This document shows positions 45,048-52,888 of a DNA stretch of 64,000 nucleotides, one piece after another. The translations under genes and the position numbers were made by a program. The first letter of the stretch is position 1. Each line of letters opens with the position of its first letter. The notes below the pieces were generated by a model. The model ran no database searches. It was not told the DNA's origin and worked only from the letters and a program-made list of their open reading frames with translations. Origin of the DNA: an uncultured bacterium (GTDB lineage: Bacteria > Patescibacteriota > Minisyncoccia > Phycocordibacterales > UBA9973); assembly GCA_937895515.1 (NCBI GenBank), contig CALAYS010000077.1, forward strand, positions 72,083 to 136,082, given 5' to 3'.

Positions 45048-46061
45048 TTAGGCTCCATTGTGATAGTTAAATAATTGAGAAAAAGTAAGAATAAGATCAT
45101 GAAACTGTCTTTTGCCAAAAGACTTTTTAGAAACTTCTGTTTGCCAATCAGTGTAAGAAGCTAGTTTGTTTTTAAAACTAACATTAGATAAAAATGATAT
45201 AATTTGATCTGGACAATTAGGATTTTTATAACAATATCCAATACCAGTATTATCACCAATAAGCTTTAATCCAAAAGCCTTTACCAGTGCGATATCAGCC
45301 TTCTTATCAACAACTTTATTAGTCAAAGACTGCTGTGGATAAAAAATAACTTGAGAAGAATCAAGAGCATGAAGTTTATCATTAGAGGCAAAAAAATAAG
45401 CAGATAGATCAATCATCCTATGTTCTTTTAAATCAACAAAACATAGTGGAATTATAAAACCATTTGCAACAAGATTAGATGCATCAAATAGCATACTTAT
45501 ATCAAATGCTCTACTGATAATCCAAAACGCAAGCTTGTAATCATCATGTTGTTTTATATAAGACTTAACAAATTGCAAAGGAACAAAGTTCTTATCAGGC
45601 ATCTTTATAATCAAGATATTATCATTCTTGACTTCATAAATATCTGGAATAATAAAGTTATACTTATCTTTCTTAGATGACTTAATATACTCAGAAACAG
45701 TTTTAATATTCTTCTTAAAATATTCAATCAAAAACTTAGAGTCGTCCGTAAATTCTAACAAGACAGCATTCTTGTCACTATACCAAACAGTACAAAAGGA
45801 TACAACAACTGAGCATACAGATTTAAATCTAGCAGTAGCACCATCCATTCTTGTATATTCAGGACCAGAATAAGAAACTGGATTAGACATTTGGTACAGC
45901 TTCATTATATGAATAAACACATCATGAGCAGAAGTATTGGAATTTTTATCTGGATGCCATTCCTTTTGAAGACGCCTAAGAAGCAATTTAGCTTTACCTG
46001 GGTCTTCTGGAAATAAATCGGAATACATCTTAAAAGATAATATTTGTGTTGAAGTGTACAT
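45048..46061 (-). CDS. J-domain protein with large unknown C-terminal domain
   Basis: 337 aa from MYTSTQILSFKMYSDLF. Residues 5-60 are a J-domain with the invariant HPD in RRLQKEWHPDKNSN. The remaining 270 aa (VLLEFTDDSKFLIEYF, PDIYEVKNDNILIIKMP) may be a degenerate kinase-like fold, as J-domain/kinase-like proteins accompany VWA proteins elsewhere, but no catalytic motif is clear. It could recruit host DnaK. Longer frames run back into the tRNA-Leu gene and are rejected. Confidence 0.7.
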   Translation of the reverse strand: MYTSTQILSFKMYSDLFPEDPGKAKLLLRRLQKEWHPDKNSNTSAHDVFIHIMKLYQMSNPVSYSGPEYTRMDGATARFKSVCSVVVSFCTVWYSDKNAVLLEFTDDSKFLIEYFKKNIKTVSEYIKSSKKDKYNFIIPDIYEVKNDNILIIKMPDKNFVPLQFVKSYIKQHDDYKLAFWIISRAFDISMLFDASNLVANGFIIPLCFVDLKEHRMIDLSAYFFASNDKLHALDSSQVIFYPQQSLTNKVVDKKADIALVKAFGLKLIGDNTGIGYCYKNPNCPDQIISFLSNVSFKNKLASYTDWQTEVSKKSFGKRQFHDLILTFSQLFNYHNGA

Positions 46062-46083
46062 AATTGCAACTATATTATAATGG

Positions 46084-46167
46084 TGGCCTAAGTGGGACTC
46101 GAACCCACACTCCATTGCTGGAACTGGTACCTTAAACCAGCGCGACTGCCAATTCCGCCATCAGGCC
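46084..46167 (-). tRNA. tRNA-Leu(AAG)
   Basis: Class II tRNA. Acceptor GGCCTGA/TTAGGCC, A73, encoded CCA. Perfect anticodon stem CTGGT/ACCAG with loop TTAAGGT, giving anticodon AAG. An A at position 34 for leucine is unusual in bacteria, where GAG or TAG normally read CUU. Confidence 0.8.
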
Positions 46168-46168
46168 A

Positions 46169-46579
46169 TTATTTAGAAACAAGACGATAATAACGTCTCA
46201 TCGGATCAACGTTAAGATAATTAAAGGGGTAATTAATATACCTAAGCAATCTATCTTTAGTCATATAATACTTACCATCCTTAGACATATCCCATAAATT
46301 AGATACATCTTTTTTAACAGTGGTTATGTGGTCATAGCCGCCATGATCATATTTGTCATAGTGACTACACATACTGCAAGAGCAATACCCAAATACATTA
46401 TCCAAATACTCTTCAAGAACAGGATCTCTGTCAGAAGTATATACTTTATATAATGGTATTTTATTTAGTTTTTGTTTTTCAACAGTACGCATAAGTTTAT
46501 GCCATCTGTGTTTGTCGTCTGCTTCACTAACTGAACAAGTAAAGCCATAGACTGGTGTTTTTCTGTAAGATCTAGACAT
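46169..46579 (-). CDS. Hypothetical protein with CSCSMC cysteine cluster, 136 aa
   Basis: Starts MSRSYRKTPVYGFTC (an upstream Met in the same frame lies in the tRNA-Gln gene). Central FGYCSCSMCSHYDKYDHGGY has three closely spaced cysteines and histidines that may bind a metal. Basic N-terminus. Not recognised. Confidence 0.65.
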   Translation of the reverse strand: MSRSYRKTPVYGFTCSVSEADDKHRWHKLMRTVEKQKLNKIPLYKVYTSDRDPVLEEYLDNVFGYCSCSMCSHYDKYDHGGYDHITTVKKDVSNLWDMSKDGKYYMTKDRLLRYINYPFNYLNVDPMRRYYRLVSK

Positions 46580-46600
46580 AAAAACTCCATAATATTTTGG

Positions 46601-46684
46601 TAGAGAAGGTAGGACTTGAACCCACATAGATGTAATCATCCGGCAGGATCAAAGCCTGCTGCCATACCATTAGGCGACTTCCCT
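46601..46684 (-). tRNA. tRNA-Gln(TTG) with class II variable arm
   Basis: Acceptor AGGGAAG/CTTCTCT, A73, encoded CCA. D-stem GCC/GGC; anticodon stem GCAGG/CCTGC, loop CTTTGAT gives TTG. The variable region is about 17 nt and can fold as GATG/CATC, whereas Gln tRNAs normally have a 4-5 nt variable loop. T-stem GTGGG/CCTAC. Confidence 0.75.
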
Positions 46685-46693
46685 ATAATTTGG

Positions 46694-46766
46694 TAGCCCC
46701 GGAGAGGATCAAACTCTCCTTGCCAGAGTGAAAACCTGGAGTCCTGGTCAACTAGACGACGGGGCC
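46694..46766 (-). tRNA. tRNA-Glu(TTC)
   Basis: Acceptor GGCCCCG/CGGGGCT, A73, encoded CCA. Loop TTTTCAC gives TTC. T-stem GAGAG/CTCTC with loop TTTGATC, lacking the usual C56. Confidence 0.85.
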
Positions 46767-46807
46767 ATTGTAAGTTAAGTTGATAATATTTTTTACTACT
46801 TATTTAT

Positions 46808-47095
46808 TTAATGTGTTTCGTAGCCCACACTATTATCAACATAATTTGATTTAATCCTATTAAGAAGTCTAAGACTCATCTTGGCATACTTGGGATTATT
46901 AATAGTAACATCTGGAAAATCAGATGCAACTAATTTACGTTTAAGTCTATTCTCCAAGCACGAGATACACAACATTCCCGTTTTTGAACCAGCTACAGAT
47001 ATCCATGTATCCGTATTAATAAAATAATGTTCACATATTTTGCCAGTATCTATCCGACAATCTAGGCATAAAAATTTAGATCTAGACTTAGACAT
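46808..47095 (-). CDS. Zinc-finger protein, 95 aa
   Basis: MSKSRSKFLCLDCRIDTGKIC...YF and GMLCISCLENRLKRKL give two C-x2-C pairs plus a C/H between. The fold resembles small phage zinc ribbon proteins of unknown role. The C-terminal half is basic and helical. Confidence 0.68.
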   Translation of the reverse strand: MSKSRSKFLCLDCRIDTGKICEHYFINTDTWISVAGSKTGMLCISCLENRLKRKLVASDFPDVTINNPKYAKMSLRLLNRIKSNYVDNSVGYETH

Positions 47096-47097
47096 AA

Positions 47098-47277
47098 CTA
47101 TCTCTTTGGATAAATTATAAAATCAGAAGGAACCCTATACCAAAAGTGTTGAGATGTTCTTGATATAAGTTCAGCTTTATCTTGTAGAACTAATTTCCTA
47201 CATCTTTTCCTGGCAGAATGTTCTTTAAATGAATATTTAGCCAGACATATTATTTTAGTATTTGATTTGTCAATCAC
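47098..47277 (-). CDS. Small basic protein, 59 aa, GTG start
   Basis: Reads (M)IDKSNTKIICLAKYSF...ARKRCRKLVLQDKAELISR, strongly basic. The GTG overlaps the stop of the membrane-protein gene (GTGATTGA). Not recognised; could bind nucleic acid. Confidence 0.5.
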   Translation of the reverse strand: MIDKSNTKIICLAKYSFKEHSARKRCRKLVLQDKAELISRTSQHFWYRVPSDFIIYPKR

Positions 47278-47464
47278 AAATATCACCCATAGAAGATAGA
47301 ATATCTCCCAGCGTTTCAAAAACAGAAATGATAATATCTGGAACATAATAAACAACATAACAGCAAGCATATACAACCAAAGCCATATATGCAGGATAAC
47401 AAAACAACAATGAGCCAATATATGCAATTATCATAATAATGGCAGAAACATTATGAACACTCAT
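47270..47464 (-). CDS. Small membrane protein, 64 aa
   Basis: MSVHNVSAIIMIIAYIGSLL... followed by VVYACCYVVYYVPDIIISVF: two predicted transmembrane helices with a short loop. No lysis-protein signature is clear, but holin-like topology is possible. Confidence 0.6.
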   Translation of the reverse strand: MSVHNVSAIIMIIAYIGSLLFCYPAYMALVVYACCYVVYYVPDIIISVFETLGDILSSMGDICD

Positions 47465-47487
47465 AATATGTTTCCTATTTTGGGCAA

Positions 47488-47720
47488 TTAATCAACTTTG
47501 GGAAAGTTATTAATACGCTCTTGAAGAATGCTAGAATAAGCACCCATAATACAAAGCTGAGTATTCAATCTTTGCATTTCGTCTTCTGGAATTGTAGTAG
47601 AGCTTGATTCTCCCATACCAGCAAGGGTATTAAGAGCAAGAAATTGATAAAGAGATGTCATTTTCTTATCAAGTTCATTTTTTCATCCACGACGCGTTGT
47701 TGATGAGGCAGTAAAGCCAT
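47488..47720 (-). pseudogene. Small helical phage protein broken by a one-base frameshift
   Basis: Reads MALLPHQQRVVDEK, then stops in the wrong frame; the downstream frame continues MTSLYQFLALNTLAGM... to PKVD. Adding one A to the A6 run (T6 at 47678-47683 on the plus strand) gives VVDEKNELDKKMTSLYQ, which restores the family pattern L-P-H-x-Q-R-V-V-x-E-K-x-E-L-D...A-Y-S-x-I-L-x-E-R-I. The intact product would be about 77 aa. A sequencing/assembly error is at least as likely as a real mutation. Confidence 0.7.
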
Positions 47721-47747
47721 AATTAAAATCCTTTCAAATTGTATTGG

Positions 47748-47829
47748 TGGCCAAGGTCGGACTCGAACCGACACGCTCTTCGAGCACGGAATCTAAATCC
47801 GCTGGGTATACCAATTCCCCTACAAGGCC
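47748..47829 (-). tRNA. tRNA-Leu(TAG)
   Basis: Class II. Acceptor GGCCTTG/CTTGGCC, A73, encoded CCA. Anticodon stem GCGGA/TCCGT, loop TTTAGAT gives TAG. Variable arm GCTCGAAGAGC. Confidence 0.92.
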
Positions 47830-47866
47830 ATAAATTTAAAAGTATAAAGAAGAAATTATAAACAGA

Positions 47867-47938
47867 GTTTTTAAGACGGACTCGAACCGAAACCTTCAGC
47901 TTTTCAGGCTGACGTTCTACCAGTTAAACTATATTCCC
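47867..47938 (-). tRNA. tRNA-Phe(GAA)-like gene with decayed 3' side
   Basis: The 5' half is normal: acceptor GGGAATA, anticodon stem TCAGC/GCTGA, loop CTGAAAA (GAA). The T-stem has only 3 bp, and the 3' acceptor strand (TTAAAAA) does not pair with the 5' strand; no CCA. Probably a pseudogene; an intact tRNA-Phe lies at 50380-50451. Confidence 0.55.
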
Positions 47939-47990
47939 AATTTTGGCGGAAACGAAGTATCTGTTTAAAGCGCAATTATACGTTATTTAT

Positions 47991-48614
47991 TTACTTGCCA
48001 GCGTTAACAATAACGCCTTGCTTGGCAGCATCTGCTTGAGCAATAGCAACACGAGCATCACGTTCCTTCTGAATTTCGGCTTGCAATTGAGCAATTTGAG
48101 CAGACAAGAACCCATTACGTTCAGCTTGTGCAGTTGTATTTGCTCTAAGAGTAGCAGACTCAACATTATGAGCAGCTTCTTTAGCAGCAAGTTGAGCTTG
48201 ACAAGCAGAAGAGACACGAATCTCAGCAGCCTTAACAGCTTCAGCAATTGCTGCATCAACACCAGCCTTAGTGCTAGCAAGTTCAGTCTGAAGATCAGAA
48301 ATAATCACTGGAGCAACGGCAACAAGCTTACGAGACTTTAGAAGCTCATCAAAAACCTTGTCTTCATTTTCAAGAACACGAAGACGAAGTTCAGCAACTT
48401 GTTCACGTTCTTTTGTAGTGAATTGATCAGAAAGTGCATTAAGTTCACTTTGCTTAAATTCAATTTCCTGAGCCAACGCAACACTAACATTAGCAATAGT
48501 GTTAAGATCAGTAATAGCTTTTTGTACAGTATCGGCAGCAGTAATAAGTGCCTTGGTGGAACGATCAACTACCGTAAGAGTTTTCTTGACTTCAAGAGTA
48601 GCTTGAGCTGTCAT
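47991..48614 (-). CDS. Coiled-coil protein, 207 aa
   Basis: Ala/Glu/Gln/Lys-rich throughout with heptads (AQEIEFKQSELNALSDQF, AAEIRVSSACQAQLAAKEAA, SAQIAQLQAEIQKERDAR), predicting an almost continuous coiled coil. One or two cysteines. Not recognised; may be a structural or scaffold protein. Transcribed into the flanking tRNA genes. Confidence 0.7.
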   Translation of the reverse strand: MTAQATLEVKKTLTVVDRSTKALITAADTVQKAITDLNTIANVSVALAQEIEFKQSELNALSDQFTTKEREQVAELRLRVLENEDKVFDELLKSRKLVAVAPVIISDLQTELASTKAGVDAAIAEAVKAAEIRVSSACQAQLAAKEAAHNVESATLRANTTAQAERNGFLSAQIAQLQAEIQKERDARVAIAQADAAKQGVIVNAGK

Positions 48615-48660
48615 ATTTTTTATCCTAAATTTCTATTATTAAACCGTCAAAGGTATTTGG

Positions 48661-48734
48661 TGGAATTGGTACGACTCGAACGTACGTCCCCGAAGGTTTC
48701 CCCACGGTCATCTCCCAGTTAAAAATACAATTCC
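48661..48734 (-). tRNA. tRNA-like gene with atypical anticodon arm
   Basis: Acceptor GGAATTG/CAATTCC, A73, encoded CCA; perfect T-arm GTACG TTCGAGT CGTAC and a D-arm with GGG. The anticodon region (ACCGTGGGGAAACCTTCGG) cannot form a 5-bp stem with a 7-nt loop. The best fold is CCG/CGG with a 12-nt loop. Isotype not assignable; GGG (Pro) is one reading. Confidence 0.5.
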
Positions 48735-48743
48735 ATTATTTGG

Positions 48744-48816
48744 TGGAAGCATCGGGACTCGAACCCGAAAATGACAGCTTGCAAAGCTGTTGCTGTGCCA
48801 ATTGAGCCATGCCCCC
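48744..48816 (-). tRNA. tRNA-Ala(TGC)
   Basis: Acceptor GGGGGCA/TGCTTCC includes the G3-U70 pair that identifies Ala. Anticodon stem ACAGC/GCTGT, loop TTTGCAA gives TGC. A73, encoded CCA. Confidence 0.93.
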
Positions 48817-48823
48817 AAATTAC

Positions 48824-48964
48824 TCAACCACTAGATGTATGAACTTTAAATCCACACTTAGTAGCAATAAACCAGACTCCAAATGCAATGCAAAATAGGA
48901 CAAGTCCATATATAGTTACAATAACATTTAAAGTCTTATTTAAAATTCTTTTTACTAAATTCAT
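48824..48964 (-). CDS. Small membrane protein, 46 aa
   Basis: MNLVKRILNKTLNVIVTIYG then LVLFCIAFGVWFIATKCG: one N-in transmembrane helix. ATG overlaps the stop of the metal-hydrolase gene (ATGA), so it is likely a coupled partner of that membrane protein. Confidence 0.6.
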   Translation of the reverse strand: MNLVKRILNKTLNVIVTIYGLVLFCIAFGVWFIATKCGFKVHTSSG

Positions 48965-49767
48965 TTAATATCTAACATATTTAACCAATGATTTATTAAC
49001 CATTGAGAATTTTGTCCAGATGGATGAAACCCTGGTTTAAAATATTCTAAATAATCAAAAATCAAATTCTTAAAAAGCCATCCAATATGAAAACCTGCAT
49101 TAACAATCTTGAATGGATTTAGTAAACGATATTGGTACAACATCCTTAAATAAAAAACAGATACAACTGAAAAGAATACAACAGTAGCAGCAAGCATTAC
49201 CATAATTCTTATTAAATAAGAATCTACTTGATCTTGATACACATCAAAGGAAACACATTTATGTTCACATTCTTCAATGGCATGCCATATCCATAATTGC
49301 ATATAGTTATACATTATAGAACCATTATGAGAATCATCATCTAATAATTGATGACCCATTATGCCAGTATAATGTTCCAATGCACAGGTTGCAGCTAGCT
49401 GAAAACTAGGTGGCAACCTTCTAGCTATATCTAATATAAATTTTAACTGTTTATCAAAAGAGTTTATATCAATACCAGATACAGCAATAAATTTATTTAC
49501 ACTTTCATGTTCTCTTGTATGGAAAGATTCTTGACCAATAAAGCCAGATATCTCTGCAAGCAATTTCTTATCAGTTACATTACTTCTATAATGTTTGACA
49601 GAATCAACAAAAAACTTTTCTCCTTGTGGAAATAGTAAAGATAAACAATTCCAAAACGTAGTTATATAGGGATCATCCTTATAATAATGTTTTATATAAA
49701 ATGGATTTATATCTACCTTTCTATTGCGTGGAGGAATTCCCACAGTTGCACCAATAATTTTACTCAT
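48961..49767 (-). CDS. Predicted membrane-bound metal-dependent hydrolase (PF10118-like)
   Basis: 268 aa. Family hallmarks are FPQGEKFFVDSVKHY, FIGQESFHTREHESVN, ALEHYTGIMGH and WIWHAIEECEHKCVSFDVY. The repeated E-x2-H and H residues suggest a di-iron helical-bundle site. A transmembrane stretch (MVMLAATVVFFSVVSVFYL) follows. In bacteria the family is linked to fatty-acid or lipid modification; a phage copy is unexpected. The downstream 46-aa membrane protein is translationally coupled. Confidence 0.78.
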   Translation of the reverse strand: MSKIIGATVGIPPRNRKVDINPFYIKHYYKDDPYITTFWNCLSLLFPQGEKFFVDSVKHYRSNVTDKKLLAEISGFIGQESFHTREHESVNKFIAVSGIDINSFDKQLKFILDIARRLPPSFQLAATCALEHYTGIMGHQLLDDDSHNGSIMYNYMQLWIWHAIEECEHKCVSFDVYQDQVDSYLIRIMVMLAATVVFFSVVSVFYLRMLYQYRLLNPFKIVNAGFHIGWLFKNLIFDYLEYFKPGFHPSGQNSQWLINHWLNMLDIK

Positions 49768-49879
49768 AATATACCCCTGTTAATTGTTACATTGGCTGAT
49801 GTAACATAGAGTTTATACTGATAAAGACATTAGTCAATTATCAATACGGGACATAATTTTGTCTTATTGGGTCAATAAT

Positions 49880-50008
49880 TCATTCACCTTTATCTTCATT
49901 GCAATATCCCCATACATAAATAAGCATAGCGATAGGTACTATAATACCAGCAACAAACATTGCAGATGTCTTAAAAGTTGCCTTAGCAATCTTCTTAACA
50001 GTTTTCAT
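49880..50008 (-). CDS. Small membrane protein, 42 aa
   Basis: MKTVKKIAKATFKTSAMFVAG then IIVPIAMLIYVWGY: a basic N-terminus and one transmembrane helix. Its start is 20 nt from the tRNA-His 3' end; longer frames through the tRNA are rejected. Confidence 0.55.
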   Translation of the reverse strand: MKTVKKIAKATFKTSAMFVAGIIVPIAMLIYVWGYCNEDKGE

Positions 50009-50028
50009 AAAACAATCCAACAAAATGG

Positions 50029-50102
50029 GGTGACCGGTGGGATTCGAACCCACGACGACCGGAATCACAATCCAGGGCTCTACCAACTGAGCTACGGCCA
50101 AC
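50029..50102 (-). tRNA. tRNA-His(GTG)
   Basis: Anticodon stem CTGGA/TCCGG, loop TTGTGAT gives GTG. An encoded G-1 opposite C73, the His identity pair, is present (5' GTTGGCCG, 3' CGGTCACC). Position 1-72 is a T-C mismatch. CCA encoded. Confidence 0.9.
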
Positions 50103-50113
50103 ACGATACTTGG

Positions 50114-50208
50114 AGCGAGTGATTGGATTTGAACCAATGAATCTAAGGTATTCTCGATAACGTAATGTTGTCTTTGCCATAGCCATTAAACCGCTCTGGT
50201 ACACTCGC
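50114..50208 (-). tRNA. Atypical class II tRNA, anticodon uncertain (TTA-like)
   Basis: Perfect acceptor GCGAGTG/CACTCGC, T73, encoded CCA, T-arm ATTGG TTCAAAT CCAAT, D-stem CCA/TGG and a long variable arm (GAAT/ATTC). The anticodon stem is poor (GACAA/TTATC, one mismatch) with loop CATTACG, which would place TTA at 34-36 but with A instead of T33. Four extra bases precede the stem. Could be degenerate or a suppressor-like tRNA. Confidence 0.5.
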
Positions 50209-50221
50209 ATAATAATTTTGG

Positions 50222-50303
50222 TGCCCCCGGTCGGACTTGAACCGACATGGCTAACGCCGAGGGATTTTAAATCCCTTGTGAATACCAATTCCACCACAGG
50301 GGC
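50222..50303 (-). tRNA. tRNA-Leu(TAA)
   Basis: Class II. Acceptor GCCCCTG/CGGGGGC, A73, encoded CCA. Anticodon stem AGGGA/TCCCT, loop TTTAAAA gives TAA. Confidence 0.93.
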
Positions 50304-50379
50304 TAAAAGAAGGCATGATTATCTTATGATAATATAATTCATTTAACTGTCTAGCTAACAGTACCTTCTAAATTATTGG

Positions 50380-50451
50380 TCCCGCCTGACGCGCTCGAAT
50401 CGTCTTCTATTCCTCTTCAGGGAATCACTTTACCATATAAGTTAAAGCAGG
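50380..50451 (-). tRNA. tRNA-Phe(GAA)
   Basis: Acceptor CCTGCTT/AGGCGGG (G-T pairs), A73, encoded CCA. D-stem ACTT/AAGT; anticodon stem ATTCC/GGAAT, loop CTGAAGA gives GAA; T-loop TTCGAGC with a mismatched last T-stem pair. Confidence 0.82.
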
Positions 50452-50462
50452 ATTGAAACAGG

Positions 50463-52370
50463 TTACTTCTTTTCAGAAAACTTTTTAGCATTTTCTATAA
50501 TGGCGATAAAATCTCTTGTTGTAGGAATCTTATTCTTATAACTAGAATAAGCAACAGCAAGCTTAGCAGCATTCTTGATTTGACGACCATTAATCTCTAC
50601 ATGAGACAACAAATCAATATCTATATCTTCTTGGTTTATTTTATTACCATACAAGGCAATAATATTTTTCCAAATAGAATATCTACTTTGTGCATCAAGA
50701 TCAGGGAACTGAATAGCCAAACTAATACGAGAAAAGAAAGCTTCATCAATGTTACTGGATCTATTTGTAGTCAAGAACATTATACCAGGATAATACTCAA
50801 GAAGTCTAAGGAATACGCCAACCATCGCATTTCGATGAACATCCATATTCTGACGAGCTTCCATAAAAATATCACATTCATCCAAAAGGAGGATAGCATT
50901 CCATGCAGAAGCAGTGTCTAGGACGCGCGCAAGGTTATTTTCAAGCGATTGTGGATCAGTTCCAAGCTCACCTACGCCAACCATATAAAGAGGCCGCCTA
51001 AGGGTCTCTGCGACAGTTTCTGCGCTAAGAGTCTTACCAAGACCGGGCTTGCCTGCAAGCAAAAAGATTGAACCACCACCCTTGTTATCAATAATATCTT
51101 GACCAATAATTGCATCGCCCATCTTTGTGCAATCAACAAGTGAGAACATGAGATCTTTAATTTCAGAATCTATAATCAACTTATCAAATGCATCTGCCCT
51201 AAATACAATATCACTGACATTGTCAATTAGAACTCTTGCCCATTTCTTAACAACAAAACTAAACATGTACACGTATGGAGTCATGCACAACAAGAAATCA
51301 TCAGAAATATCATCAAAAAGAATCTTGTCAACAGATGTGGAATTTCTAACAGAATCTCTAATTCCATATGGAAAATAGTTATTAAAACCAGGATTTATCT
51401 GCATGAGAGTATTAATATCAACCATGCAACGACCAGTAGCTTGAACTTCTCTGCCAAACCAACCAGTACTTTCAATCATTGTGCCAGTATAATAAGAATA
51501 CGATGGCTTAGTATTAATATCAAATACTTTCTTGGCACGAGCCTTGATTCTTTCAATATCACTATCAACAGGATTTTTAAGTCCAAGCTTAGACGGAGCA
51601 ATCTTTCCATTATAAGAGCGAATAACTTTTTGATCAGTACTGCTAAAATATGTCTTACCATTATAAGCAAAAATACTATAAGTATAAACAATAAAATTGC
51701 CAGTCGTTGATTCTCGCAATTCAACATTATCAATAGAAGAAATTAAATCACTATCTCCAAGATCAATCAAATATGTTTTTTCATTGCATTCTTTTAGTAG
51801 TAAATAAATATCACTAAAAGGCATTGGGGCATCTTTATCAAAAGTATCTATTACAAGATTAATACTTTGTACATAGAAGTCAACAATGTACTTACAAAGA
51901 GCAATAAAGTCGTTAAACATCTGTTCATCAATTGCATTGATAAGATCAATATTTTTTTGAGCATTTGCCTTATCTTCTTCAGAACGATTTACGTCTTGAA
52001 TTATTTTATCAAATCTATCATAGACAATATGACTTGCATACGAATAATCTTTATAGTTAACATTGTAATCATAGCTAACAATATCAGCAATAGATACATC
52101 GTCATCACCTAAAAAGTTATTACGAACAGTTTGAACAATCAACATTGCAAGAGCAATAAGATTTTCCTTACAAGAATTATACGCAACATATGTTTCTTCG
52201 GAAACCACAGTACTTTCAATAATAGAATATACATGATTGCCAACATTAGAATAGCGAAAGGCATAAAAAGAATTTTTTAGAAAATATCTAAAATCATTAT
52301 TGCTAAAATGAACAACATCTACACCATTTGCCTTGGTAATAGAATAAAATTTTGAAACAGGAATATCCAT
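50463..52370 (-). CDS. AAA+ ATPase, 635 aa
   Basis: The ATPase lies in the last third: Walker A AGKPGLGKTLSAE (~425), Walker B AILLLDECDIFME (~485), sensor 1 IMFLTTNRSS and arginine finger region DEAFFSRISLAIQF, then a lid domain. This resembles BCS1/Cdc48-type single-ring ATPases. The N-terminal 400 aa are unrecognised and may bind substrate. With VWA and J-domain proteins nearby it could form a remodelling complex, as MoxR-VWA pairs do. Confidence 0.88.
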   Translation of the reverse strand: MDIPVSKFYSITKANGVDVVHFSNNDFRYFLKNSFYAFRYSNVGNHVYSIIESTVVSEETYVAYNSCKENLIALAMLIVQTVRNNFLGDDDVSIADIVSYDYNVNYKDYSYASHIVYDRFDKIIQDVNRSEEDKANAQKNIDLINAIDEQMFNDFIALCKYIVDFYVQSINLVIDTFDKDAPMPFSDIYLLLKECNEKTYLIDLGDSDLISSIDNVELRESTTGNFIVYTYSIFAYNGKTYFSSTDQKVIRSYNGKIAPSKLGLKNPVDSDIERIKARAKKVFDINTKPSYSYYTGTMIESTGWFGREVQATGRCMVDINTLMQINPGFNNYFPYGIRDSVRNSTSVDKILFDDISDDFLLCMTPYVYMFSFVVKKWARVLIDNVSDIVFRADAFDKLIIDSEIKDLMFSLVDCTKMGDAIIGQDIIDNKGGGSIFLLAGKPGLGKTLSAETVAETLRRPLYMVGVGELGTDPQSLENNLARVLDTASAWNAILLLDECDIFMEARQNMDVHRNAMVGVFLRLLEYYPGIMFLTTNRSSNIDEAFFSRISLAIQFPDLDAQSRYSIWKNIIALYGNKINQEDIDIDLLSHVEINGRQIKNAAKLAVAYSSYKNKIPTTRDFIAIIENAKKFSEKK

Positions 52371-52400
52371 TATTACTTATCCAGTAAATTTAAAAAATGG

Positions 52401-52471
52401 TAGCTAGACCAAGAATTGAACTTGAAATACAGCTTTATCAAAACTGCGTTATACCGTTTAACTATCCAGCC
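52401..52471 (-). tRNA. tRNA-Ile(GAT), first copy
   Basis: Acceptor GGCTGGA/TCTAGCT, A73, encoded CCA. Anticodon stem CAGTT/AGCTG, loop TTGATAA gives GAT. The 5' ten bases overlap the 3' end of the upstream protein gene. Confidence 0.85.
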
Positions 52472-52869
52472 ACTTTGAGCCAATTCTTCCAAACCTCATG
52501 TTCCGGAAGAGAATACTTTTTCCTAATATGCTTATCTTTAAGCTTATAAAGAAACTTTAAAAGATCATCACCAGTAAGCTCATAAAATGAATTAGCTTCC
52601 ATCTGATAATTAACCTCTATCTTATTTCTATATCCTTTTTCCCAAATATAACCACCACAATCATGACAAGATTTGTCACCATTCTTTAGTGTGTTTGGAG
52701 ATATTGCAAAATAAGAAATTGAACAATACGATTCCCATGGATCACCATGATAATCAAAATTTGCTATATAAAGATCTCTAACACACTGATTCTCATATCC
52801 ATATATAAATCTATAAGCTTTACCAACTTCCAGTATTGGTTTCTTTTTAAAAAGATCTAGCTGTTCCAT
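52462..52869 (-). CDS. Hypothetical protein, 135 aa
   Basis: Likely start MEQLDLFKKKPILEVGKAYRF. Contains a C-x2-C pair in SCHDCGGYIWEKG and the C-terminal EHEVWKNWLKVAG. Not recognised. The stop codon lies inside the tRNA-Ile gene (10-nt overlap), so the mRNA and tRNA must be separated by processing. Confidence 0.65.
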   Translation of the reverse strand: MEQLDLFKKKPILEVGKAYRFIYGYENQCVRDLYIANFDYHGDPWESYCSISYFAISPNTLKNGDKSCHDCGGYIWEKGYRNKIEVNYQMEANSFYELTGDDLLKFLYKLKDKHIRKKYSLPEHEVWKNWLKVAG

Positions 52870-52888
52870 AAAACAATCCAAAAATTGG

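Noticed and set aside
47987..48568. Leucine-rich frames overlapping the coiled-coil gene
   Set aside because: They are out-of-frame translations of the Ala/Glu/Gln-rich repeat-like coding sequence at 47991-48614.
49995..50297. Longer protein frames spanning tRNA-His and the next tRNAs (49880-50137, 49995-50297)
   Set aside because: They run through tRNA genes; only the 42-aa membrane protein after tRNA-His is supported.
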